Positions 1-6,695 of a DNA stretch of 8,465 nucleotides are shown piece after piece; position 1 is the stretch's first letter, and each line of letters starts with the position of its first letter. The notes beneath the pieces are model-generated. The model worked only from the letters and a program-made list of their open reading frames with translations. It ran no database searches and had not been told where the DNA came from. The position numbers and the translations under genes are program-made. Origin of the DNA: an uncultured Rhizobiaceae group bacterium (GTDB lineage: Bacteria > Pseudomonadota > Alphaproteobacteria > Rhizobiales > Rhizobiaceae); NCBI GenBank assembly GCA_937944075.1, contig CALDZZ010000168.1:1-8465 (forward strand), read 5' to 3'.

Positions 1-1006
1 CCAGCGAAGGCAGTCTTTGTGCAAAACGCATGACGAGTGTTTTATTCTGATCTGTGAATTCCATATTGTAATTATCAGGGTCTTCCACCCATTCACGCTC
101 GTCACATTCGGGGTCTTCCGAGCCAAGCAAAATGTGACCACCGACTTCAGAACGGGCATAGGTTGAGATATCACTGTCTGAATAAACAAATTCCGGAATT
201 CCGCGACCATAATCAAATTCAACAGGTGCCTTTACATGACTGACTTCATGACGAAGCGCGCGTGTTGACATGTTCATGCCTGAACGAACACCTGCCATTT
301 CATTCAGGATGGATGAATGTGGACCGCCGACATTGACGACAATGCCTGCATCAATTTCGGTTCCGTCAGCCAGTGTTACGCCAGTAACCCGACCACCTGC
401 TTGTCTGATCTCAGTGATTTCGGTTCTAAACATGAATTCTGCGCCATGCGCCTCTGCCGCTCGTTGCGCATTATGAGCCGAAAGCTTTGGATCGGACACA
501 TAGCCGCCCTCCTGGAAAAGAACAGCGCCCTCAACTTCCCCGCCTGTTGGAGTGCCAAAAGCATCATCAGTAATCAGTTTTGCCGGATCATACTTTCGGA
601 CATCAATGCCCGGGATGCGCTGTCTGATTTCATCGAGATTTAATTCATCATAGGGGCAGCCGATCAGGTCCATCGTTTCACAAGCTTCCTTGAGATACTT
701 GTTATGCGACGTCTTGATGACAAGGCATCCCGTGTCATTGTACTTGATGAGCCCTTGCTCATCTTTGACACCAATATAATTTGCCCAGTCTTTCCAGTAA
801 AATACGCCCTCATAGGCTAATGCGCAGGTTTCGTAGGCTGAATAATATGTCCGAATGATTGCGCAGGAACCGGAGGTTGAGCCGTAGCCTGCCTCGGGTC
901 CCTTGTCGATGCTTAGGGTTCTGTAGCCCTTCTTGGCAAGTTCGAAAGCAACGCAAGCCCCGATCACTCCTGCCCCTATGATAATCGCATCATATTGTTT
1001 GTTCAT
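1..1006 (-). CDS. FAD-dependent amine oxidoreductase, DAO family (partial, C-terminus outside window)
   Basis: Translating the minus strand from the ATG at 1006-1004 gives an uninterrupted frame of 335 codons to the window edge, so the C-terminus is missing; family members are usually about 400-450 aa. Residues 5-16 (YDAIIIGAGVIG) are the Rossmann FAD-binding GxGxxG. An acidic D34 closes the second strand, as expected for binding the adenosine ribose. GSTSGS near 42-47 followed by IIR matches the segment after the dinucleotide fold in sarcosine oxidase beta and dimethylglycine dehydrogenase-like enzymes. VVNVGGPHSS further on is the usual second flavin-contact strand. Such enzymes oxidise secondary or tertiary amines (N-methyl or imino substrates) in the cytoplasm. 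A strong GGGGAG ribosome binding site lies 5 nt before the ATG, and the start overlaps the stop of the upstream desaturase gene as ATGA, so the two are probably translationally coupled. The substrate is unknown; sarcosine, dimethylglycine or another small amine are equally possible. Confidence 0.9.
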   Translation of the reverse strand, partial: MNKQYDAIIIGAGVIGACVAFELAKKGYRTLSIDKGPEAGYGSTSGSCAIIRTYYSAYETCALAYEGVFYWKDWANYIGVKDEQGLIKYNDTGCLVIKTSHNKYLKEACETMDLIGCPYDELNLDEIRQRIPGIDVRKYDPAKLITDDAFGTPTGGEVEGAVLFQEGGYVSDPKLSAHNAQRAAEAHGAEFMFRTEITEIRQAGGRVTGVTLADGTEIDAGIVVNVGGPHSSILNEMAGVRSGMNMSTRALRHEVSHVKAPVEFDYGRGIPEFVYSDSDISTYARSEVGGHILLGSEDPECDEREWVEDPDNYNMEFTDQNKTLVMRFAQRLPSL

Positions 1007-1926
1007 GCTTGCTCCCCTGTTGCCTCAAGCGTGGCAATTTTTTCTCTTTGAAACTGAACGTAACCATTTTCAGTCACTCGTAAATGTTCTTTTGCGACTT
1101 CATGAAATTTTGGCAATTGGTAAAACGGCACCGAAGGATAGGAATGGTGTTCGGCATGGTACGGCATGTTCCACGCCAGCCAGCGCACAAAACGGTTGGT
1201 AAACGTCGTGCGGGTATTTTCCAGCATACTGGAGACGTGCGGACAACGGTCATGCTCTGCCATCAGGTATAATCTCAAGAATGGCTGGCCCAGCAAGACC
1301 GGCAAGAACCACAACCAGACCAAGGCAAGATTTCCACTCACCATCATCCACAAGAAAACGACGGCATACAGGCCAACCATAATCCGCGCCTCGTGCTTTA
1401 TTTTTAGCAAACCAGAAGGTGGTACATAATCATAATTGGGATTGCCAAATGCATTCAGCGCGATGGTCTTTAGATGAAACTTCCAGACCGGAATTCCGCT
1501 TACTGCCCAAAGATACTGCGACAGAGTTTCGGGCTTGCCGCCTTCAAGTTCGGGATCCTTTTCAGGGTCATGTGTATGCCGATGATGCGCAAGATGGAAA
1601 AAACGAAACCAGTTAGGTGGCAAAATAACTATCAGCGAACAAATCCAGCCAACTGTAGCGTTAAGCCATTGCGTTTTGAAAACGGTTGAGTGAGACGTTT
1701 CGTGCAACAAGGTAAAAAGAAAGACCAGCATTATGCCTTGCAAAACCATCATGCCTTGCCATCCGGGCAAGCCCTGCACAATCCAGAATGTTGAGAACCC
1801 TATGGCAACTATGTGACTGGAAAGCTTGGCAAGTCCCCTGAAATCTGATTTGCACGTCAACTCCTGACGCAGGGTGTCCGGCAAGCTTGCAAGCAGTTGT
1901 TTGTGATTTGAAATCGGTTTACTCAT
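1003..1926 (-). CDS. Membrane fatty acid desaturase-family di-iron enzyme
   Basis: A 307-aa protein with the three histidine clusters of the integral-membrane desaturase/hydroxylase family: HETSH at 75-79, HLAHHRHTH at 111-119 and HAEHH at 257-261. An extra EHDRCPH (224-230) lies before the third box. Hydrophobic stretches near 37-54, 58-74, 90-103 and 183-216 fit a multi-pass inner-membrane protein with the His boxes on the cytoplasmic side. The family uses O2 and an electron donor to desaturate or hydroxylate lipids, alkanes, carotenoids and other substrates. I start at ATG 1926 (MSKPISN); the frame stays open to a TTG at 1998, but that would overlap the start of the divergent gene. No clear Shine-Dalgarno precedes the ATG. 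Because the gene is coupled to an amine oxidoreductase and faces an acetylpolyamine amidohydrolase operon, a role on an amine or quaternary-ammonium substrate is as plausible as lipid desaturation. That is inference. Confidence 0.88.
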   Translation of the reverse strand: MSKPISNHKQLLASLPDTLRQELTCKSDFRGLAKLSSHIVAIGFSTFWIVQGLPGWQGMMVLQGIMLVFLFTLLHETSHSTVFKTQWLNATVGWICSLIVILPPNWFRFFHLAHHRHTHDPEKDPELEGGKPETLSQYLWAVSGIPVWKFHLKTIALNAFGNPNYDYVPPSGLLKIKHEARIMVGLYAVVFLWMMVSGNLALVWLWFLPVLLGQPFLRLYLMAEHDRCPHVSSMLENTRTTFTNRFVRWLAWNMPYHAEHHSYPSVPFYQLPKFHEVAKEHLRVTENGYVQFQREKIATLEATGEQA

Positions 1927-1941
1927 GAGTTGAGATAATTG

Positions 1942-1972
1942 GAAAATTTGAGCCTTGGCAACAGAAATTTTC
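1942..1972. repeat. 8-bp inverted repeat in the divergent intergenic region (possible operator)
   Basis: GAAAATTT at 1942-1949 and its exact reverse complement AAATTTTC at 1965-1972 are separated by 15 bp, giving arm centres about 23 bp apart, or two helical turns. Extending outward, 9 of 10 positions match. It sits in the 66-bp gap between two divergent units and covers both hexamers of the candidate leftward promoter, which is where a dimeric repressor or activator would bind. The arms are AT-rich, so chance is not excluded, and no regulator gene is in the window. Confidence 0.4.
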
Positions 1973-1974
1973 AA
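1946..1974 (-). promoter_or_regulatory. Candidate promoter for the desaturase/oxidoreductase unit
   Basis: On the minus strand TTGAAA (1974-1969) is followed after exactly 17 bp by TCAAAT (1951-1946). The -35 is close to TTGACA; the -10 matches TATAAT at four of six positions. It would start transcription about 13 nt before the desaturase ATG, giving a very short leader without a Shine-Dalgarno. Both hexamers overlap an inverted repeat. Chance similarity is possible. Confidence 0.35.
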
Positions 1975-1992
1975 CAGTGTGAGTAGCGCAAG

Positions 1993-2337
1993 ATGCAACC
2001 AACCAAACTGACTGTCCGCAAAGACAGAAAATCAATTGAGATCGCCTTTGGGGATGATGAAACCTATGAGCTGACGGCAGAAATGTTACGGGTCCTATCT
2101 CCTTCCGCCGAGGTACAGGGTCATTCACCCGAGCAACGCAAGACAATTGGCGGCAAGCGCAGTGTCGAGATCATGCAGATGGAACCTGTGGGAAACTATG
2201 CCGTGCGCATAACATTCGACGACATGCATGATACAGGAATTTTTTCCTGGAGTTATTTTCGTGAACTTGGGCAAAACAAGGAAGCGCGCTGGAACGAGCA
2301 TTTGTCCGAATTGGCTGAAAAGGGCATGGCACGCTGA
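1993..2337 (+). CDS. DUF971 domain protein (gamma-butyrobetaine hydroxylase-like N-terminal domain)
   Basis: A 114-aa soluble protein that is essentially one DUF971 / GBBH-like_N domain. Recognition comes from LRVLSPSAEVQGH (32-44) and EPVGNYAVRITFDD (64-77) followed by HDTGIFSW (79-86), which are typical of the family. The same domain forms the N-terminus of gamma-butyrobetaine and trimethyllysine dioxygenases, where it binds zinc through Cys residues; this protein has no cysteine, so that site is absent. Stand-alone bacterial members are often near the Mrp/ApbC iron-sulfur gene, and their function is not settled. The ATG at 1993 fits the usual short lead into the domain. Its stop overlaps the ATG of the next gene (TGATG), so it is the first gene of the rightward operon. 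Whether it helps an iron enzyme of the locus is speculation. Confidence 0.88.
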   Translation: MQPTKLTVRKDRKSIEIAFGDDETYELTAEMLRVLSPSAEVQGHSPEQRKTIGGKRSVEIMQMEPVGNYAVRITFDDMHDTGIFSWSYFRELGQNKEARWNEHLSELAEKGMAR

Positions 2338-3380
2338 TGCTTACAATTTATTCACAAGACCATCAAAAACGGGATGCAAAATCCGAATTGAGCGGTGGCT
2401 TGCTGGTTGCCCCTTTTGAAAAACCCTCGCGCATGGATTTCATTCTCAAGCGCATCGAGGAAACAACCCTTGGCGACATCATCTCGCCAAGCGACCATGG
2501 CATGGGGCCCATCTTGAAAATACATGATGCAGATTATGTTTCTTTCCTTGAAACCTGCTGGGACGAATGGCTGGCAGCAGGCAATAAGGGGGAAGCAATC
2601 GCCTCATCATGGCCAGCAAGACGCATGGCGCAAAAATGCCCTGTCGATATTGATGGCAAGCTTGGTTACTATTCACTTGCTGCAGAAACATCCATTACCC
2701 AGGGCACATGGGAAGCAGCCCGCGCCAGTGCAAATGTAGCGCTTGAGGGTGCGCATCGATTAATGGATGAAAAAGCAGTCTTTTCGCTTTGCCGACCACC
2801 CGGTCACCACGCTGCGCTCGATATGTTTGGCGGCTATTGCTTTTTCAATAATGCCGCACTTTCAGCGCAAGCCCTACTGGACCAGGGCGCACGCAAAATA
2901 GCCATACTGGATGTCGATTTTCATCATGGTAATGGGACACAGGATATTTTCTATGAGCGTGATGATGTACTTTTTGTTTCACTGCATGGCAGGCCGGAAG
3001 ACGAGTTTCCCCACTATCTGGGTTATGCCGATGAAATAGGTAAAGCCACTGGAGAAGGATTTAATCTGAACCTGCCCATGCCAAAGGGTACTGGATTTGA
3101 AGCCTGGCGGAAAATGCTCATGCAAGCGCTGCAGGTGATTTCAGATTATTCTCCAGATGCAGTGCTTATCTCTCTTGGAACGGATACATTTGAAGAGGAC
3201 CCTATCAGTTCATTTAAATTGAAATCGGATGATTTTTTCACCTATGGCAGGGATTTGGCGCAACTGAATCTTCCTACACAATTCATCATGGAAGGTGGCT
3301 ATGCAATTGATGCTATTGGAGTGAATACGGTCAACGTCTTGCAAGGGTTTGAAAGTGGCGCAAATCCTACTTGCCAATAG
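2337..3380 (+). CDS. aphA: Acetylpolyamine amidohydrolase (HDAC-fold zinc deacetylase)
   Basis: A 347-aa protein of the arginase/deacetylase (histone deacetylase) superfamily. It contains RPPGHHA at 153-159 with catalytic H157/H158, DVDFHHGNGTQ at 192-202 giving zinc ligands D194 and H196, the third ligand D283 in SLGTDTFEEDP, and the catalytic Tyr Y322 in MEGGYA. From memory, Mycoplana ramosa acetylpolyamine amidohydrolase has the same residues one number higher, and most of the sequence resembles it, including the N-terminal YSQDHQKRDAKSELSGG (5-21). E117, one of the acidic residues recalled as binding the polyamine, is kept; the other, E106, is Asp here. Expected reaction: hydrolysis of N-acetylputrescine, N-acetylcadaverine or related acetylated amines to acetate and free amine in the cytoplasm. 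It starts inside the DUF971 stop codon. It is not a histone-modifying enzyme in this setting; a different small N-acetyl amine as substrate is possible. Confidence 0.9.
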   Translation: MLTIYSQDHQKRDAKSELSGGLLVAPFEKPSRMDFILKRIEETTLGDIISPSDHGMGPILKIHDADYVSFLETCWDEWLAAGNKGEAIASSWPARRMAQKCPVDIDGKLGYYSLAAETSITQGTWEAARASANVALEGAHRLMDEKAVFSLCRPPGHHAALDMFGGYCFFNNAALSAQALLDQGARKIAILDVDFHHGNGTQDIFYERDDVLFVSLHGRPEDEFPHYLGYADEIGKATGEGFNLNLPMPKGTGFEAWRKMLMQALQVISDYSPDAVLISLGTDTFEEDPISSFKLKSDDFFTYGRDLAQLNLPTQFIMEGGYAIDAIGVNTVNVLQGFESGANPTCQ

Positions 3381-3413
3381 CCAGCATTATTGTCATTTTC
3401 CAAGACAATTGAA

Positions 3414-3418
3414 GAGGA
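3414..3418 (+). promoter_or_regulatory. Ribosome binding site fixing the start of the M19 gene
   Basis: GAGGA lies 7 nt before the ATG at 3426. The reading frame is open further upstream to a TTG at 3390, but only the ATG has a well-placed Shine-Dalgarno, so it is preferred and removes 12 residues. It also shows the gene can be translated without coupling to aphA, which ends 45 bp upstream. Confidence 0.75.
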
Positions 3419-3425
3419 CATAACC

Positions 3426-4403
3426 ATGCATCGCATTGATAACCTGCAATACGCCAATTGGTCAGAAAAAATCTTTCGGCAAATGCGCGAAGGCAAGGTT
3501 GATGCTGTCCATGCAACAATCACCTATCACGAGAACTTCCGTGAAACTGTTGCAAACATTGAAAAGTGGAACTTGTGGTTTGAACGGTTTCCTGAACTCA
3601 TTTTTCCAGGCAAAACAGGTGATGACGTTCGTCTTGCTCGTGAGACTGATCGCACAGCGATTTTCTTTGGATTTCAAAACCCGTCACCCATCGAAGATGA
3701 TATCGGTCTTGTTGAAATCTGCCACATGCTGGGCGCGCGCTTCATGCAGTTGACCTATAATAATCAGTCTCTGCTGGCAACAGGGTGTTACGAGGCAGAA
3801 GATACTGGCATCACCCGTATGGGCAAACAGGTAATCAAGGAAATGAACCGGATTGGACTTGTCGTTGACATGAGCCATTCTGCAGAACGTTCAACGCTTG
3901 AAGCTATCGATATCTCGGAACGACCCATTGCAATTACCCATGCCAATCCGAATTTCTGGCACCCTGCCCTTCGCAACAAATCCGATGAGGTGCTAAAAGC
4001 CCTTGGCCAGTCATCAGGCATGTTGGGCTTTTCAGTGTATCCTCATCACCTCAAGGACAAATCGGATTGCACACTAGAAAGTTTTTGCGGAATGATTGCA
4101 AAAACAGCGGACCTGATGGGAGCAGACAACATCGGTATTGGCACAGACCTTTGCCAGGATCAGCCAGACAGTGTTGTGGAATGGATGCGTGTTGGCCGCT
4201 GGACCAAGGAAATTGACTACGGAGAAGGCTCTGCTTCTGATGCAGGCTTCCCGCCAATGCCTAACTGGTTCAAGGATAATCGCGATTTCGACAAAATTGA
4301 ACAAGGCCTGCTGGATATCGGGTTTTCCAAGGATGAAACTGCTGGCATCATGGGTGAAAACTGGTTACGATTCTATGATACAAATTTTGGACCTCTGAAA
4401 TGA
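3426..4403 (+). CDS. M19 (renal/membrane dipeptidase) family protein with altered metal site
   Basis: A 325-aa protein of the M19 amidohydrolase fold. Recognisable parts are VVDMSH (147-151 plus H), giving metal ligand H151; AITHANPN with H172; HPALRNKSDE at 179-188 with the conserved R183-N184; GIGTDL with D241; and a C-terminal GIMGENWLRF (307-316). No signal peptide or lipobox is visible, so it is cytoplasmic. Two canonical ligands are missing. The N-terminal DGHND, which supplies His and Asp, reads DNLQY at 5-9. The bridging Glu position in the segment FFGFQNP (80-86) is Gln84. From memory, the M19 homologue beside the dimethylglycine genes dgcAB of Pseudomonas aeruginosa (PA5396) has the same GFQN and no HxD, so this looks like a subfamily trait rather than decay. 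The activity may be a mononuclear hydrolase or something other than dipeptide cleavage. Its stop overlaps the next ATG as ATGA. Confidence 0.88.
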   Translation: MHRIDNLQYANWSEKIFRQMREGKVDAVHATITYHENFRETVANIEKWNLWFERFPELIFPGKTGDDVRLARETDRTAIFFGFQNPSPIEDDIGLVEICHMLGARFMQLTYNNQSLLATGCYEAEDTGITRMGKQVIKEMNRIGLVVDMSHSAERSTLEAIDISERPIAITHANPNFWHPALRNKSDEVLKALGQSSGMLGFSVYPHHLKDKSDCTLESFCGMIAKTADLMGADNIGIGTDLCQDQPDSVVEWMRVGRWTKEIDYGEGSASDAGFPPMPNWFKDNRDFDKIEQGLLDIGFSKDETAGIMGENWLRFYDTNFGPLK

Positions 4404-6094
4404 TAGAAGCAAATAAAGTTCATAAGTCTGGCATAAACAAACGCCCTGCTTCGCAAGTCATGCGGCTGAAGCGGATGGGGTGTTTTCATCAATCACGACT
4501 GAGTTTCATGCGGGTTTTGCTAAGGCGCCTTAAGCGTGAGAGCTGGAGCTTTGAGCGACCGGCCTTTGAGATTGACGAAAAAGGTGTCGGTTATGCAACG
4601 TACAGCGTCACAGGTCCCAAACGTACCTATACACTAATTGCCTTTGCACATGACCTGCCTGCTGAACTGCGTTCGGACCGTGTCATTGCAGAAGCGTGGG
4701 ATGCAACCTTCACTTTGTTTGATGGTGTACCAACACGTGACGACATTGAACGCCTTTCCAAGAATGTCCCACTCCAGGAAGCCGGACGCATTTCAGAAAA
4801 GGAAATTTCGCTGTCGCGTGCAAACCGTTCAGTTCGCCTTTTTGAATATGTAACCGATTGTCTTTCTCGTGGCATACAGCCTGAGACTTCGGAAATCGAG
4901 AAAGTCGGTTACCTGATGCGAACAACGGCTGTTTACGGCTCCTCTAAATTTGGCGCTTGTGACCGCGAAAACTGGGCAAACAGGGAAGAGTTTTCAGGCT
5001 CATTTCAACCCGAACTTCTTGCGGTTTGGCTAATCAGAACCTTTGCGATTGATATTGTAGAGCATATGGCAAAAATGCGTGGTGGAGAAAACGCAGTTCG
5101 GCTTGAAGCCGATATCAGAAGGCGGTTTGGAGTCGGTAATTCAACTGGTCTTGGCATGGCGCCATTTCTCATCAACCATCCTGCGCTTATAGACTCCTGG
5201 ATTAACGGGCGCGAGACAGCACTAGGTATTGTTTGCAAACTTGAACGCGCTACAGGGCATGAGATTTCAAAGTTTAAAGAGCTTGTCGAAAGAGCAAGTT
5301 TGAATGCCGATCAATGGACTACGGATCACGAGCACCAAAAAGCGAAAATCGCCTGTCTTCAAAAAGACATGGAGAAGCTGAAAACCATTTTGGACAGTGA
5401 CATTCTTGAGCAGGAAAAACCATGGCAGAAACTCCTTCTATGGGGAGAAGATAACCTGGGATTTGAAGGACAAGAACAGCTTGTTTCGCTCATGCTTGAA
5501 CCCTACGGATATCTTGTCGATGACCTGTCGAGTGACATGAAGGCAGATGAAACCGTTCAATTTCGAATACGCGGAAATGAAAAAATTGCTGATCTGAAAC
5601 AATCCCTGAACCGTGTTTATGCATGGGCAAAGGATATTGATTTTGAAGACAGTCAGGCCAATGCCCGTGTTTGGTATGTTTCAGAAGAAAAGCTTGAACC
5701 TCGTCTGGGTGAACGCCACGAAGAACCCATAGAGCCATATGAACAACCGCTTGCGCCTGGTCGTGATGCAAAGCGTCTCATGGCTGCTCTTGAAACCTGG
5801 AGCGATGATGAAACAATCGCTGCCTTTTTGATGCAACATGCCGAGCATCGTCATATCGTTCGTCGCGTACAACTTGCCTCACAAAAAGATTATGCAGAAA
5901 TCCGTGACAATACAATCTCGTCAACCATGCTTCCGATTGACCTCTTGCGTTGCAAGTTGTCGTTTTTTGGCGCAACCAAATTTGACCCGCGTTCTGACCG
6001 ATGGGTTCGCATTACCATGTATCAGGGCGCGCCTTTCCCGGACGAATTGCATGCATTGGACCCTGACGATCTAGCCTACCCTCCATTGAGTTAA
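4400..6094 (+). CDS. Conserved protein of unknown function, partner of DUF3726
   Basis: A 564-aa soluble protein with no signal peptide or membrane segment. I do not recognise a characterised family or catalytic motif. Striking segments that look conserved are FAHDLPAELRSDRVIAEAWD (82-101), SLSRANRSVRLF (137-148), YLMRTTAVYGSSKFGACDR (171-189) and GVGNSTGLGMAPFLINHP (244-261). A charged stretch near 305-340 could form a short coiled coil. The first 20-35 residues are basic and look less conserved; Met21 or Met37 are alternative starts, but the ATG at 4400 overlaps the M19 stop (ATGA), which favours it through coupling. Related proteins are, as I recall, found beside DUF3726 proteins in other proteobacteria, as here 4 bp downstream. 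This suggests the two act together, perhaps as a complex. The Gly/Ser/Asn-rich segment at 244-261 resembles a ligand-binding loop, but no reaction can be assigned. Confidence 0.85.
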   Translation: MIEANKVHKSGINKRPASQVMRLKRMGCFHQSRLSFMRVLLRRLKRESWSFERPAFEIDEKGVGYATYSVTGPKRTYTLIAFAHDLPAELRSDRVIAEAWDATFTLFDGVPTRDDIERLSKNVPLQEAGRISEKEISLSRANRSVRLFEYVTDCLSRGIQPETSEIEKVGYLMRTTAVYGSSKFGACDRENWANREEFSGSFQPELLAVWLIRTFAIDIVEHMAKMRGGENAVRLEADIRRRFGVGNSTGLGMAPFLINHPALIDSWINGRETALGIVCKLERATGHEISKFKELVERASLNADQWTTDHEHQKAKIACLQKDMEKLKTILDSDILEQEKPWQKLLLWGEDNLGFEGQEQLVSLMLEPYGYLVDDLSSDMKADETVQFRIRGNEKIADLKQSLNRVYAWAKDIDFEDSQANARVWYVSEEKLEPRLGERHEEPIEPYEQPLAPGRDAKRLMAALETWSDDETIAAFLMQHAEHRHIVRRVQLASQKDYAEIRDNTISSTMLPIDLLRCKLSFFGATKFDPRSDRWVRITMYQGAPFPDELHALDPDDLAYPPLS

Positions 6095-6098
6095 GTTG

Positions 6099-6695
6099 AT
6101 GAGTTGGGCGCTAGGGGAAATAAAGGCACTCAGTATAAAAGCAGCCAAGGGCGCCGGTTTTGATTGGGGGATTGCAGAAGAAGCAGGATTTGCTGTCGAG
6201 TGGCTGGAAGCAAGGGGATTGCCCGGCACAAGAGCCATGGCTCAATACCTGTCCAGATATCACCGTGAAACGGGCCTCGATATTGATTTTTGCCCGTTGC
6301 GAAAAGGTTGTTTTGTTTCAGACACCAACGACCTTTCATCAATCGAAAAAACATCTGCCTTTCAACCTGTTCTCATGGCACCCTTCATTGCAAACGTCAT
6401 TGAAGGTGAAACCGTAAAATTATCCTGGGACAAGAACAAACTCGTCATTAGCAAGGATGGCGTTGACTACAACACCAGATACCAATTGATTAATGAGCCG
6501 TGCAAACTGTTTGAGAATGTTGAGCTATCATCATGGTATGCGCCCCGGCGGTTTTTGCCACACAAAACACGAATAGGTGAAAGTGAAAAGGCATATATCT
6601 CAATACTGAACGCGCTTGCTCACAAAACCTATGCACCCGCCACGGAAGAGTCCCGGTTAGCTGGCGCCGGTGCGGGCCTCAATGACAATGACTAA
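6099..6695 (+). CDS. DUF3726 domain protein
   Basis: A 198-aa protein matching the DUF3726 family as I know it. The N-terminus has the pattern of a helix ending in KAAKGAGFDWGIAEEAG (14-30), then VEWLEARGLPG (33-43). The rest is predicted mixed alpha/beta with SWYAPRRFLPHKTR towards the C-terminus (about 146-159). No catalytic motif, membrane segment or signal peptide is seen, and the function is unknown. I use ATG 6099; a TTG codon at 6096 is in frame directly before it and is less likely. Only 4 bp separate it from the 564-aa gene, and its end overlaps the next gene by 14 bp, so all three are probably on one transcript and stoichiometrically linked with the 564-aa partner. Confidence 0.85.
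   Translation: MSWALGEIKALSIKAAKGAGFDWGIAEEAGFAVEWLEARGLPGTRAMAQYLSRYHRETGLDIDFCPLRKGCFVSDTNDLSSIEKTSAFQPVLMAPFIANVIEGETVKLSWDKNKLVISKDGVDYNTRYQLINEPCKLFENVELSSWYAPRRFLPHKTRIGESEKAYISILNALAHKTYAPATEESRLAGAGAGLNDND

Noticed and set aside
270..643. Two overlapping plus-strand open frames of 68 and 108 aa
   Set aside because: They lie opposite the FAD oxidoreductase frame, which has clear family motifs over the whole stretch; their translations are unlike any protein family.
1927..1998. Extended N-terminus of the desaturase from a TTG at 1998
   Set aside because: It would overlap the divergent DUF971 start and add 24 residues unlike desaturase N-termini; ATG 1926 is more likely.
4400..6695. 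Possible defence or toxin-antitoxin system from two adjacent unknown genes
   Set aside because: No nuclease, NTPase, toxin or DNA-binding motif is seen, and the pair is translationally coupled to metabolic genes.
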